From NCBI RefSeq assembly GCF_022539505.1, contig NC_061512.1, positions 153,433,962 to 153,497,961 of the forward strand: a stretch of DNA of 64,000 nt, in the 5' to 3' direction. Positions 22,621-34,915 of this stretch are shown one piece after another. This stretch comes from Lolium rigidum. Its lineage: Eukaryota; Streptophyta; Magnoliopsida; Poales; Poaceae. Each line of letters opens with the position of its first letter. Within the stretch, counting starts at the first letter, position 1. The position numbers were made by a program, and so were the translations under genes. The notes beneath the pieces are model-generated. The model searched no databases. It was not told the DNA's origin and saw only the letters and a program-made list of their open reading frames with translations.

Positions 22621-25600
22621 GGTCCTTTCCATTCCTCCCCTTTCTTCCATTTGCAGTATGGTGCTTAATCCCTTTGTTCTCTCTATATTTGATTTGCAGA
22701 ATTGCAATACAGGACTGCTACAGCGGGTGTCAATACACGACACACGACAGATGCCTGATTTATCCGTGTGATACACACGCTACATGTAGTTAAATGATTT
22801 TTCTTTGCCCATGCAAGTGAGAGTTTATGGACGAAAGTGACCATGTGTAGCAATTCGTGTCACAAATTCTGAAGAAATTGAGATATAAAGAAATAACATG
22901 TGCAGTTTGAAGTCTGAAAAAAATACAGAGGAGGCCTGGAGAGGATTGAGGCCCTCTTTGGATCAGCGCTGAAGAAGGCGACGCTGGAATCTTCATACTT
23001 TCCATGCGAGGTGGCATGTTTTACTCCGATAGTCATTCTCAAATATTCTAACGAAACATGTACATGGAGCTGAAACCTCAAACATATATTTTTATAAAGA
23101 ATTTAGATCTTTGGTGTTGGTGAGTTTATCACTTTTAACTGAATCTGCTAAAGAGGTTTGTACCACAAAGTAGTTTAGTTACTCAAGCTCTTTTCAGATT
23201 TATTTATGTCAAAAAGGTGGTTGAATGAGTAGCTGAACTAATGATGATAATTGTGGTTCATGCATGTATATGCAGAGTTCTAAACTCATATTGATTGTAC
23301 AACACGCCCATGAAGATGCACATATTGTTTTTATTGCAGATTCTTTCTTTTTTCTGTTCTATTGAATAGTCGTAACTCATAAGAAGCATTTAGGTAAAAA
23401 TCAACTACGCTTAAGTGAGGAGGGGTATGTTCTGAAATTTTATTTTTGTTTTCCAGAGGTTGTTGCTGATCTGGCCACAGGAATTCAAGGAAGGACCAGA
23501 AGGGATAAAAAAAACTATAGAGGTATACTTTTTTCCTTTCGTAACTGATAGAATGTGCTTGGTTCTCTGATATTATTGTTGCATAACATCCTGTGTTTAA
23601 TACAAGAAAAGGTATATTTCTACAAGATAAGGGGATGAATGCAGCATATTGAATAAGAAGAGAACATGTTGAGGCCGTTCTCCTTGGCCTTCTTTCAATT
23701 TTGAGATGGTTGCATTGTTCCTTGATTTTTTGGTTATACAAATTTTATATGAATTGGATGAAGATCCATTGGTATATGTGAATATGTGATGATTTGGAGA
23801 CTTTTTCAAATTTTCCTTTTCTGCGAGGATGCTGGAGGTGATTTAGAAGGAAAACTATTGGACCTAGAAGAAGTGGAGTCAAGAGGTTTGCCAGCTTATT
23901 TTTTATGTTGTTCTGGATGGTGTTGGGTGTAAAGTCGGATGTACATTTTTTTTGTTTTTCATGATGACTTTAGAATCTTGCTGATGTTATCGATAGCTCA
24001 AAGTAACTTATTCTTATGTTCAAAGTGTTACTTCTATGGCCTATAATGTAAAGTATGAACATCTTGCATGCAATGGTATGTCTTCCTTCTCTCTTCATTA
24101 CGCTCTGCAATGATCATTTTTATTTGACATCCATAAGTTCTTTTGAGGTAAATAACACGTAGTGTGCAGCCATGGTTATTATTCTAGACCCTTATGTTTT
24201 TCAATGATAATGTAAAATTAGTGAAATCAAAATGCCACGCCAGAGTAGTAAATAATTAAGAAGGTCTAGATAAACCAATTGCAGGTTATGTAGATGAAGT
24301 ATATAAATAGATGCTCCCATCCGATGGTTACGTAGGTATATACATGTTACATTTCTCCCGCTGCCCCAAAACAGCTTATTGTTTACAAGTAATCATGCTA
24401 ACCTTTTTATTTCTAAATGGTACATGTTTAGCTGTTTGTGCAAAGTTTCTTGTTTTATATTGTAGATTCAACGTTTTGAAGGCCGAACAAAATTTCAGGG
24501 ACAGATAATCTTGCTTTTAACTGTATCTTCAGCTCTCCACTTTCCGATTTTATTATTTTCAGTTAAGGAAACTACAAGGATCTATTTCATGGTTTAATGC
24601 AACACTACTTTACAATGGGAGATCCGCTTTTGTGTCAGATGCAATTGTTGGATATGGATGTGTATTTATCCAAAGTTTTAAATAAAATTTAACGTTTTGT
24701 TAGCCCATGAGTTGGCTGCCTTGGCTGAGAGATTTAGGTATGTCAGAATCCTGATCAGGTAGAGTGTCGAGCAGTGTGCGTTCAAAGTTTTGTAATCGAT
24801 TGTAATACCCGAGTGACAACATATAGGAACCTTTTCACCCTAAAAACAAGAAGACAAATAGAATTGAAAATCTAGCTTCATGAGCTCCAGGCCTATCCTT
24901 ACTAGAATTCTTCATTGTGATGCTTACTTTGTTTCTGCTAGTGTTTTCAGAATGTCAGGCTATATGTGATTGATGTATTTATGTTTTCAGAATCTCAGAC
25001 TGTAAGAGATTGATGTTCAGTTCAACTGTATTGATGAAATGTGCAACATGTTGTCTCTTGATCTTAAGAAGACATTATATGATGTCTAGAATTGCACATA
25101 ACCAAATCCATGAGTTAAGTGATTCAACTCTCAACAGGCTTGCATGAAAACTTCATGCACCTAATCAAGAAAAGAAACAAAGGCCCCGGCAGGTGCTGAT
25201 CGATCCTTAGTCATTTAATCGAAAGCATGAATCTCTATGTTATTGTTCAATTTGTTCATCTACCTACACTATATCAAGCATTGAATTTAAGTACTTGACC
25301 ATGTAATGTGACTCAGCTAAACAAAGCATATCATGAAATTCTCTTGGCCGACAACAGAATATGTTCTTTCTGCCGGTCCACTATGATTCATGGTATGCCT
25401 ACAATGCATGGTTTAACATTTATTTATTGTATAGTGCATAATGCACTACTATTTTTATCACTGTGACTTCTTTTAACAACTATCTTTTTCAGTGTATGGT
25501 TTTACTTAATCTGAATTTACTATTCATATATTTTCTCATGGTAACATAGCATACTGTTGTATGTTGGCGACTTGGCGTGCTTTCCTTTCTACATAACATA

Positions 25601-26129
25601 GAACTCTGCCCTTGCAATGTTTACAATGAACTAGATGACATATCCATAATATTTCGCAGACCTTGCTCTATCATTTTCATGTCTCGGATTAAAAAGAACA
25701 ATTTTCATTCTCTATCCAAAGCACAGGCGCGGCGTGCCGCCGCGCCAGCCATTGCTAGTTCCTCCTATGACCTAACACAACACAAAGTAATAGAAAAGTA
25801 CATGGTGAAGTATCATTGGAGGCCGGTCAAAGGGGTAGATCTGCGGGGCTTCTGGATTAGGGTTTCGTCTTCCCGACATTGATGATTTCCTCATACATGG
25901 GCTAGCACTTGGTAAAATCTAGGATCTGTATGTGGAAACTCCTGCTACGGCTCAAACGGAGCCTACTTTATGGTAAATTATTCCCAACCTACGGTTTCCA
26001 TGTGTATATGTCCTAAACAAACCAAAGCAAATAAAAATTTCCATTGGTAAACCCTCGCACGGAGAAAGCTATAGGGATAGATCTGCGGGGTCCCTGCCCT
26101 AGGGTTTCCTAAGATACATATCACCAGAC

Positions 26130-26405
26130 GCCACGTTGCACCTATGCCGACGGTTAAACCGTCGGCCCCGCCGTTACCTCAGCTCCGTTAGTGGTGGCGC
26201 GCCGACGGTCAAGCGATACCGACGGCCAGGAAACCCCGTCGGTGTGTCGAGCTATGCCGACGGTGAAGATACGCCGACGGTTTTCCAGCTATGCCGGCGA
26301 GCAGCGATGCCGACGATGACGCGCCGACGGTAACCGTCGGCATAGACCTACGCCGACGGTTTTAGTTGGTACGCCGACGGCAATAACCGTCGGCACCGTA
26401 CCGTT
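26130..26405. repeat. Right subterminal repeats of the CACTA element
   Basis: Same CCGACGG/CCGTCGG family as the left end, up to the terminal CACCGTACCGTTTTCCTGTAGTG. Confidence 0.88.
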
Positions 26406-26419
26406 TTCCTGTAGTGTCG

Positions 26420-26840
26420 TGATTTCGTAAGTTTGAGTGTGTAGGTGTAGCATTGTTGGTGTAACACCGTCTCTTTCGATGCACAAGATGGGGTCTCAAC
26501 CTCTAGCTCCTTTCCCAAAAAAAGGGCTAACGTGGCTTAAGGGTGTTTTAATTAAGCACGAGAGACATCCAAGCGGTTGTTGCCTGCAAATGACAGGTCT
26601 CGTTGGCCTTGATGCAAGCTCTTCCAGAAGGCAATATGAACAAAACCCCTCCGTTTATAAGACGAAAAAAACAAACAAAAGCTTACATTTACATTCGAAC
26701 AAATCCAGATAGCTAGCCTGTAACCATGCTTGCTCGATCGCCCTGGATTAGCATGTTGTCACTTGTTTCGTAGTAGTAGCACATATGCACATCCATCGTC
26801 CCATCCAATTAATATGCTGTTTGCGAAAGCTAAACAGTAT
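26420..26840. other. 3' flank of GDSL gene 2 next to the CACTA element
   Basis: Nothing coding was recognised. The stop of GDSL gene 2 lies 425 bases right of the CACTA end, so the element sits in or just beyond its 3' UTR. Confidence 0.5.
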
Positions 26841-28672
26841 TTAGAGGAACACATGCAGCGTGGTGTTCATGACTGTATCGGCGAGGATACTGTACATCCT
26901 CTCAGTGGGATGGATCGCATCGAAGAAGACGTACTTGTTGGCGTTCCCACAGAGCTGCATCGAGGTGCCCAAGCCGCAGAAGTAGCCGGCCTCGAACAGC
27001 CCTGTCCCGCAGCACCCCCTCTCAGCGTTCTCAAAACCTGCGACGCGACCATCACAAAATTAAATTAGCAGAAGTCACGTAACTACTTTAGATTATCCAC
27101 AATAAAAATATTATAAGTGATATCATGTGTTGATAACAATCTGATATGACATACCAATTAATAAGATCATGTACACAAATTTACATTCAGATTCTGCAAA
27201 ATGTTAAATATGATGAAACCATAATACTATCTTATGATATTATGCATTGTAAAGGTGGTATCATAAACTAATAGCATATGCATAATACTAGCGTACGATA
27301 TTTACTACTATTATTATGACTAGTCTTAGAGTTACAATGTTATACATCGGGAAAAAACAAAATGTCAGGAATGTTCTCATCCGTTATCGAAAGAAGAAGA
27401 ATGGTGTATGCAATCTTGGATACTCACTTTTCAGGTACTATTGTCTGTTGATGCCTATAACTTGCACCTTCTCTTTTCTGAAAAAAAAAATCTGGAGTGC
27501 TACTGAAAGCGAAAGGGATACTTATGCCTATGCATGGATTGAGCAAATGTAGAGGGGGCCAAGAAAAAGTCTGAAGAACGTTAATGCATGCATGAGGCGG
27601 CTACTGTGCGTGCAGCAGGGGTTGCATGATGCAGAGACAGGGCATGTGGCGCCCATGCCGTGCATTTCGTTGCGGTGCTGCAGTGCACCATTTACTCGAA
27701 ACGATCGAACGACGTGAATATTAATGCACCCTAGCTACTCACTGACTGACTGAGAGATCGACCTCTGGATCTGCATGCACAGGCGCAGCACGTACCGTAG
27801 GCGCCGGGCTTCCTGACGACGGCGTCGAAGAGGTCGTAGGTGTCGGCGTAGACGAGGCGCAGGCCGGGGAGCTCCCGGTTGAGCTTCGGCACCAGCTCCC
27901 CCCGCAGCCTGCCGTTGAAGCTCCGCGCCACGGCGTTGTACTCCTCGTTGCACTGCCCGGGGTCGTCGCGGTTGCCCAGCCGCTCGGCGGGGAGGCAGCC
28001 CATGGGGGTGAGCCCCGTGAAGTCCATCTTCCGGCCGCCGAGCGCGTGCACCTCGCGGACGGCCGCCTCCACCAGGCCCAGCAGGTACGCCCCGTACTCC
28101 GCCGCCGTCGCGTACTGCATCCGCCGCTGCGGCAGGTTGTAGTAGTTCTCGATGAAGTCGTTGGTGCCGATGCTCCAGATATAGAGCGCCTCGCCGACCA
28201 CCTCCTCCGCGCCCGCCTCGCCCAGCTTCGACAGCCGCAGCCGCTCCCTGTACTCCCTGAAGTAGCCCAGCTGCTCCGCGATGCTGATCACGGACATGAT
28301 GCCCGCGGTGGCGTTGTCCAGGCCGGTGGACGCCGACGCGAAGGAGACCCCCGTGGCCAGGTCGTCGATGGTGAGGTTCGTGTCGAGGTACGCCGGGATG
28401 GTGCGCGGCAGGCCGAACGCCTCCGAGATGAAGTCCGTCGCCAGGCGGCCGTTGGAGAAGCGGCCCGTGGGCAGACCGTCGGCGAAGTCGCGCCCGTACG
28501 GCCAAAAGTTGCTCCGCGCGATCGTCGGGATGAAGTTGTTGTTGCCCGTGTCCACCGACGAGTCGCCGAACACGATGATCGCTGGCACCTTCTTCTTCCC
28601 GTCCGCCGCCACGCCGCCGCGCAGCAACAAGACCAGCAGCCACGGCAGGTACTTGCTGATCAGTGACGACAT
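26841..28672 (-). CDS. GDSL esterase/lipase gene 2, intact, two exons
   Basis: On the minus strand, exon 1 runs 28672-27796 and exon 2 runs 27037-26841, separated by a GT-AG intron (27795-27038, phase 1). The spliced protein has 357 residues, normal for plant GDSL lipases. A signal-peptide-like N-terminus (YLPWLLVLLLRGGVAA) suggests secretion. Block I reads VFGDSSVDTGNNN with the catalytic Ser, then FASASTGL, SIGTNDFIENYY, and in exon 2 YVFFDAIHPTERMYSILAD with catalytic Asp and His. Members hydrolyse ester bonds of lipids or cell-wall/cutin-type substrates; the actual substrate cannot be inferred. It is paralogous to the gene at 15888-20263 and convergent with it, but lacks that gene's intron and has a different one. 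Every expected block is present without stops. Confidence 0.92.
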
Positions 28673-29866
28673 TGATGGGTCGGCCGCTCAACAGTCTCGT
28701 TGGGAAGAAGGATCTTTCTTTCCTCTCGTGAGTGTTTGGTGAGGGGTGTTGGAGTGTGTGCAGCGTGATGAGGATATTAAGGAGCCGGCCGAACGAGTTA
28801 TATGGGCCGATGTGTGCACCAGATAGGGAAAAGTCCAAAACGAACCCTAAACTTGTTTTTTTTTTGAACAAATCCTAAACTTGTAGGCAAAAGCTAAATT
28901 GAACCTCAACTCGTAATCCCGAAAATAAGCACCACCGTACTTTTATATCCCGGTCTATCTTTTTTTCTTTTGTTTTCTCTCACAACTTTTCTTGGAAGTG
29001 CGCGTCGGACGAGCCCATGGACATGACCGTACTAGCGACTAGTGGATGTCCTCATTGGACGAGCTCCAAGGCGGTGTCAATGTGGGAAGGGTGGTTAGAG
29101 GAGCTTGTTGTTGCAGCTCGTGCTCCTACCGGAGGTTTCGAGATCCGCCGTTGTCGGCCTGTCACCACTCCGTCTTGCAATTGCCGCCAGAGGAAGCTAT
29201 GTCCAACCACCGGAGGAGCATCCTAGAGCGGAGGAGCACCTCCCATATTATTTCATCAAGCTCGGCGAGCCTAGAAGTGGCCACCCTAAAGAAGGCCAAG
29301 CCAAGCGCCACCGACTTCTTTAATTCGTTGTCTTCCTCTGGCATTGTTGTATGTCCTGAGTTGATACAACTGCCATGACATCTCCCTTGTTGCCCCCTTC
29401 TCTTCTACTCTCTCACGCTTGGTCTCTCACATTCTCCACCCGACATCGCCGTAGAGGCCATTGATCATGTTGTTGTTGTGGCCATCCCAAGTCCATCCCG
29501 CCGGCGAATCGTCCTGGCCTCATCCTCCTGCATCTCCTAATAGAAGGAATCGACCTTAAAGGCCCCCAATCATCGGCTCCATGCGCTTCTTCCTGTCTCC
29601 GGTCTAGATGAGCGTCTAGTGCCAACGACCCTCTCTCTGGTCCTCTATTGTTGGCGTGTCTATCGAAGCTCTCCGGCGCCGCGCGAAAGCGCCTAGCGGC
29701 CGCGCCTCTGTGTTGTGTTTGACCGTAGAAAACCTACAGGACGTTGGGGACAAAAAAAAAATTGTGGGTCCCACCGTCAGTGAGAGGAACCCATAATCCC
29801 GGCTATCATTGTCGCTTTCCCGGTGTGCCAAACATGTCCAAGATTCAAAATAGACAAGGATCGGAG
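28673..29866. other. 5' flank of GDSL gene 2 and unassigned sequence
   Basis: The first ~150 bases are the likely promoter/5' UTR; a weak TATA-like TTAATATC on the minus strand lies near 28770. The rest contains short frames without recognised motifs and no clear transposon ends. Confidence 0.45.
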
Positions 29867-30028
29867 CAGTGGCGGAGCCACACTATCAGTGTAGTCAATT
29901 GACTACACATGTTTTAGGTACATAGGAAAGAAATTATGCACAAAATTATAAAAAATGTATAAATATATGTATTTGACTACATAACTTTAAACTGACTACA
30001 CAAGATTTATGTCCTGGCTTCGCCACTG
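29867..30028. mobile_element. hAT-like MITE, 162 bp
   Basis: Ends CAGTGGCGGAGCCA and TGGCTTCGCCACTG are inverted repeats with one mismatch; CAGTGGCG termini are typical of small plant hAT-type elements. Flanks ATCGGAG and ATCAGAG resemble a diverged target duplication. The interior is A/T-rich. Confidence 0.75.
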
Positions 30029-31803
30029 ATCAGAGAATTTAGAGTACTAATTATATATAGGGATTGGGAGTTAGAGGTTTAATTTAGATTTTGCCTATAA
30101 TTTTAAGGTTTGTTTCCAACTTTTTCCGCACCAGATATGGCATTGTGGCACCGTTCGTGCCGCAGCCCGCAGGAGTATTTAATGGCACTGTGGTGCAGTA
30201 TGTGCATGCACGGCTTGATGCGAGGCCGATCCCTGATAGCGAGTTTTCACCTCATGTCCTCGTCTCAGCTGCATGTGAGGCGCTTAATTAACTCACGCCG
30301 CGCTAATTTAGGTCACTCGTTTCCTCTTCGTCGAAATGAGCACGCCAACGCGCTGCTGCAATGCCTGGCTACATTTTTATGGCCTCCTAATCGGCTAATC
30401 CTCAAATGCTTCGAGGGTCTCAATTATTTTGACCTACTTGGTACTGGTACACATGACTCATCGTTAGCATTAGGACATCTCTAGCCGCGAAACTCAAACT
30501 GATCCAGACGTTTTGTTTTGGTTCGCGGCGCAAAATTCATGACCCACCTGCGAGAGGCAAACACACCGTTGCGCCTATATCAATCTATTTCGGACTTAAA
30601 TTTATGCTAGGAATGCGTTAGCATGGACCGCTCGCATATCCTACGGTCCTCCCGCGTCCGCTCTATGCCTGCTTGGCTGTGAACCACTTACCTTATGCTA
30701 TGGTGGATTTCTGCACCGCTATCAATATGGTTGCTTGGACTCCTGCCCCGACATCAGTGTCAAGGTTGCTTGACTCTTGCGCCAACGTTGATGTCGTTTG
30801 TCCGCCCATCCTTTTTTAAGGCGAGATGTCGCACCTGCCAGTCTCCCACACTAGCCAACGCCACAACCATTGCCACTTCGGCCAACTTTGTTCCCCAGAT
30901 CACCGACATCAGCCTCCCTATTTATCCCCTCCGATGCCACCACATCGTCTAGTCTACCCCATCGTCCCTCTGTCTCTCGCACCATCGCCATGGACAGGTG
31001 TTCGCTTCATTGGCACAGGGCCACCAAGCTCGCCAAATACGGCATCATCACACCACTGGAAGCAACGGTGCCGAATGGCTTGGCCATCATCTTGGGAGGA
31101 GTGCTCGTGCCACCAGTGCCCACCGGCAAGGTCCGGGGAAGAGATCTTCCGCCGCAATTGGAAGCACACAACGTGGCTGGATCCATGGTACAACGTGGAT
31201 AGCGACTACTAGGAAACACTATTTTGTGTGGAATGAGCGCAACGCTAAATGGATTCACCGGTTAGCATCCACCGCCAGAGAAGAACATCACCGTTGAGCA
31301 AAGGCGGTTGGCTATATAGGCCGACATCCTCAACGTCGATTCTAACGAGGAAGATTAGGGGCATGCTCGGTTTAATTTAATTTTATTAATATCTGAAATA
31401 TTGGCAAAATAATATGTCCACGCCTCTCGGTTTACCTCCGACCTAAACGAACCAGGGTGGTAGACACAGCCACATATATATCCACGTGCGCTCAAGACGG
31501 ACCAAGCTAAACATATTTCGTATCTGAAATAGATCGGACCCCTTGAGTTACAGACGTGGAATGTGTACTTACTAGCCAACATTGGAACGAGAGGGGCTAA
31601 GAGGTACTCCAGTATATTTACTAATTTCGGTAGGACCTACACCAGAGAGAATTAACAAGAATCAACAGGGGAGGCGTCACTGCGGTTTTAAATTAAGATA
31701 GAGGGGGCTCTAGGCGCTAAATCCGTGAAACGTGAGGCTTAAATGCGGGACCTGGCGGGAGCGCGCACGGGCGGCCGTGGGCTGCTACCATCCTGGTAGA
31801 CGA
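30029..31803. other. Unassigned region with a possible degenerate Harbinger-like end and coding relics
   Basis: TTA followed by GGACATCTCTAGCCGCG at 30470-30489 resembles a decayed GGGCATCTCCAGCCGCG terminus of Harbinger-type elements, but no right end was found. Short broken frames around 30950-31300 (WLDPWYNVDSDY, HYFVWNERNAKWIHRL) look like remnants of a transposon-borne hypothetical protein. Identity is not established. Confidence 0.35.
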
Positions 31804-31815
31804 CCGCCAGTTCCC

Positions 31816-32235
31816 GGGAGAGACTTGTATAAGATCTCTTCATTAGGTAGGATCATAGGATCAACCCAAAAAAAACATACTTTGAACAGGCAAAAAAATC
31901 TGAAAATAATAAACAACATGCATATAGGTTGTATCTACAACTCCAAGAAATTTCAGCTTAAAATCTGATCTACACTTGGAGAAACAAAAAAGACAAATTC
32001 TATTGTGAATAGTGTCAGATCTGGTTGAGTAGTATTTCACACTATTCACACTCAGATTTATCTTTTTTGTCTCTCCAAATGCATGTCGAATTTGAAGTTG
32101 CAAATTTTTGGGCGTTGCATATATAACATAGATGTGTGTTGTGATTTTTTTTCAGATTTTTTGAACATGTTTTGTCTTTGCAAAAAAATTATTCTCATAG
32201 ATCCTATCTAAGACATGATCCTACCCAAGTCTTCC
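31816..32235. mobile_element. Fold-back MITE of ~420 bp, probably Mutator-type
   Basis: The two halves are largely inverted copies centred near 32035 (TAGGATCAT.../...ATGATCCTA, TTTTGTCT/AGACAAA, TTCACACTATTCACA/TGTGAATAGTG). The same 12 bases CCGCCAGTTCCC sit on both sides, at 31804-31815 and 32236-32247, consistent with a target duplication of 9 or more bases. No coding capacity. Confidence 0.75.
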
Positions 32236-32285
32236 CCGCCAGTTCCCCCCAGGGAGAATTAACGCATATGTCGGACGATCCGGAG

Positions 32286-32691
32286 GAATGGAACCTGGGT
32301 ACGCGCGCACCCATTTACGCAAAATTCAAAAAAAATGCTATTTAAAAGTTTTCAAAAAATGTAAAGTAAAATTTTGCATGTATATATTATGTTGATACTT
32401 ACTCGTGTGAGTTTTCACGAAAAAATACCATTATGTGTGGTCTGTATAAAAATGACAAAATGTCCAAATGAGAATAGTGAACATGAATTTGTACTATTCA
32501 CAGAAATAGGAATTTGCATTTTGTCATTTTTATGTAGGTCACACACAATGGTATTTTTCCGTGAAAACACACATGAGTAAGTATCAATATAATATCTACA
32601 TGCAAAAATTTACTTCACATTTTTTGGAAATTTTAAATAGCATTTTTTTGAACTTTTCGTAAATGGGTGCGCGCGCACCCAGGTTCCATTC
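32286..32691. mobile_element. Near-perfect fold-back MITE, 406 bp
   Basis: Arms begin GAATGGAACCTGGGT at 32286 and end ACCCAGGTTCCATTC at 32691; complementarity continues through CGCGCGCACCCA and TACTTACTC/GAGTAAGTA almost to the centre near 32490. A target duplication was not resolved. The long palindrome fits a Mutator-like or fold-back MITE. Confidence 0.78.
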
Positions 32692-33460
32692 ACCATTTTT
32701 GATACGTCGAACAGCTATAACCTTACCAAGGGCAAAGGACACTGAACTAATTCGCAGCGTCAGCCTACCACATTTTTTTTTGAGGGAGCTTTCCACAGCT
32801 GATTACATTCGAGTATGTGCGTTTCAGATACCAAAAAAATTAAATGACTCAAACGCTTCAACCATTGCACATAGTCCAGCCCACTCACTTCTTCGTACCA
32901 GATCATTTCCAATAGTTGAGAATACTTTTAAAATTGTGGGATACGTGTTTTAAAAAATGCGCACAACGGTTCTATAATGAGAACCCCACCGAATATTGTT
33001 GGATCTTGCTACTCGTATTTCTTTATCTATTCCACTTCCACTGAATTTCAACCCTTTCAACTGCTCCCCAAAATTTCTGAGATCTAAGATCTCGAAGCGT
33101 GTCATGACATGACTTTCAACAACTTCCAACAACATTGAACAAACAAGGAACATGATTAGAAACCGAAATGCATCGGCCTTTGCTGACACTAGAAGACAGT
33201 TTTCTGTTGAAAGACTGGTGAGAAGGATCTTGGACGAGGTGTAGGTGTGCGTGATGTGAGATTGTAGCCACTCTAGATGTGGTGATGTGGTGTTTTTGTC
33301 TTCGTAGTACAGACAAATTCTTGTAATTTTGTTCAAAAAAAATTTCTTGTAATTTTGTTCTTTCTTCTATAAAATCATGGTAGGTTTTGTGTGCTCTCGA
33401 AATAAACATAAGAAGATAGCTATACAACCCATAGTGATGAAGATGTAATCTAGTACTGTG
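32692..33460. other. Intergenic, nothing recognised
   Basis: No gene or transposon end seen. A short direct duplication (TTCTTGTAATTTTGTTC) occurs at about 33312 and 33344. Confidence 0.45.
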
Positions 33461-33640
33461 CAGCGGATTCATTTTGGTGGCCATCGACACAGAAAATCCG
33501 TCAGCATAGAATGGGACGTGCGGCTCTAGGAGTCTCCGTCGTGATGGCGAGGCAACGGCGCAAGTTTTTTTTTTCCATTCAGCCCTATGCCGATGGCAAG
33601 CTGTCGGCATAGTTTTTTTTTCTTTTTAGCTCCACGCGCA
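33461..33640. mobile_element. CACTA subterminal relic, left of the Mutator element
   Basis: Contains CCGTCAGCATAG, TATGCCGATGG and CTGTCGGCATAG, diverged versions of the CACTA subterminal motif. No CACTA terminus is present. A matching relic (TATGCCGACGG) lies at about 43600-43640 beyond the Mutator element. Confidence 0.45.
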
Positions 33641-34021
33641 TCCCCCCTCTCCCGAATTGCCTTTTTAGTTTTTGAAAAAATATAAGAAAATGTTACAAAT
33701 TTCAAAAAATAAAACCCTTTGAGATAACCATGTATTATGTGTTCTAGTTGTTAGGAAAATTAATCATTCGCAAAAAAAAGGAAAAATAACAAACATGAAT
33801 TTTGATATATTATGCAAAATGACATCATGTTTCGGTCAAACTACTTTTCTAGTTGCATACGACTTCCGATGAAAATATTTTTTATATACAAATGTATCTA
33901 CAAAAAATAGTTACATCTGATTTCAACGGCCTTTGGCCATTTACCGATTTGTTTAGACTTCTCAAAATCAAAAAGGAAATAGGATTTTTTTTTAGATTTT
34001 AGATTTTGATGAAAAAAATTA

Positions 34022-34097
34022 GGGATTTCTATTTTCGTGCCCTCGGGTCCTTAGTTGTGCTCAGTTTTCCCCAGCTCCTTAGTTTTTCCTCAGTTTT
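34022..34097 (+). repeat. Left terminal inverted repeat of the Mutator-like element
   Basis: Pairs with 43130-43205 with two mismatches; weaker pairing continues about 25 bases further inward (CAAGCG...TGAAACC). Confidence 0.93.
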
Positions 34098-34518
34098 ACA
34101 CAAGCGTTTGTCTGAAACCATCACACGTGATGTAACGGCTGGTTGCCCGACGGTTGACCGTTATCTTCTGACTAGTGGGGCTACGTAGAGCCTGCAAAGA
34201 CACGTCAGACCATCCATCTTTGTTTGACCGTAAGCATCGCCGTATCCCCGACCAAAACGCGAACGAGTGGGGCTTCGGTATATCAAATGACAAGTGGGGC
34301 CATGACGCTGATACAAGGGGCAATACACGGGTAGGATTAGATTTTTAAACGGAGCTCTACAGCGATGGCACGGAGGAGGTGGCATGCGGGGTGCCGAGAT
34401 GAGATCGACGTCCACAAAGAACTGCATGAGGCGAGACCAGACGCATTAGATAGATATAAACTAGACGCGTTTAACCATGCAAAGAAGAGAAGAAATGGTC
34501 GACGACATCGACGACCAC

Positions 34519-34915
34519 TGACGAGGGAATACCTCGGCAATGCCTACGTGTCGTAGACTAGGGTTTTCGGGAAGAGCGACGATGGAGATTCCGGGAGCGA
34601 GATTAGGCACACGACGTACCCAGCTTCGGGTCCCCTCAGTGGAGGATCCCTACGTGCTGCTAGCAATCCAGTATATGATTATAGATGTGTTTACAGGGTG
34701 CCGCCGTAGGCGGAGCTATGTTGTCTATCTATTGTCCCCCTTATTTCGGGTGCCCTGGCTAGCTTTATATATGCAACCAGCCTAGGGTTTTACAAGAGTC
34801 CTAGTCGACTACTTCTTCGGGTTACCTTATTGGGCCTTCTCCATATTTGGTCTTCTCCATATTGGGCCGAGCCAGGTATACTAATAACGGGTACCCGAAG
34901 GGTATGCCCATGTCA
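34519..34915 (-). repeat. LTR (3' LTR in element sense) of the nested gypsy-like element
   Basis: 397 bp, begins TGACGAGGGAATACC and ends GCCCATGTCA on the plus strand. Confidence 0.93.

Larger units (their letters stand above)
20966..26416. mobile_element. Complete non-autonomous CACTA (En/Spm) transposon, 5,451 bp
   Basis: The ends are CACTACAGGAAAACGG at 20966 and its exact inverse ending TAGTG at 26416. The 3-bp target duplication TCG is present at 20963-20965 and 26417-26419. Subterminal regions are dense with CCGACGG-type motifs. No transposase (TNP-D-like) or TNP-A-like protein was found inside. A GC-rich segment with proline-rich frames (about 22090-22620) and an A/T-rich remainder fill the interior. 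A motif of about 60 bases (TATCATTGGAGGCCGGTCAA...) occurs near both ends, at about 21592 and 25810. Confidence 0.93.

Noticed and set aside
22018..22771. Proline-rich open frames inside the CACTA element
   Set aside because: Overlapping frames on both strands reflect GC and poly-C composition; no start context, splice pattern or family motif supports a real gene. Reported only as a GC-rich block.
28046..28666. A 206-codon plus-strand frame antisense to GDSL gene 2
   Set aside because: Composition-driven antisense shadow of a GC-rich exon; no recognisable domain.
27735..28871. A 378-codon open frame on the minus strand over GDSL gene 2
   Set aside because: It is a GC-rich shadow in another frame (Arg/Gly-rich, no motifs); the overlapping 28672-27796 frame carries all SGNH blocks and proper splice sites.
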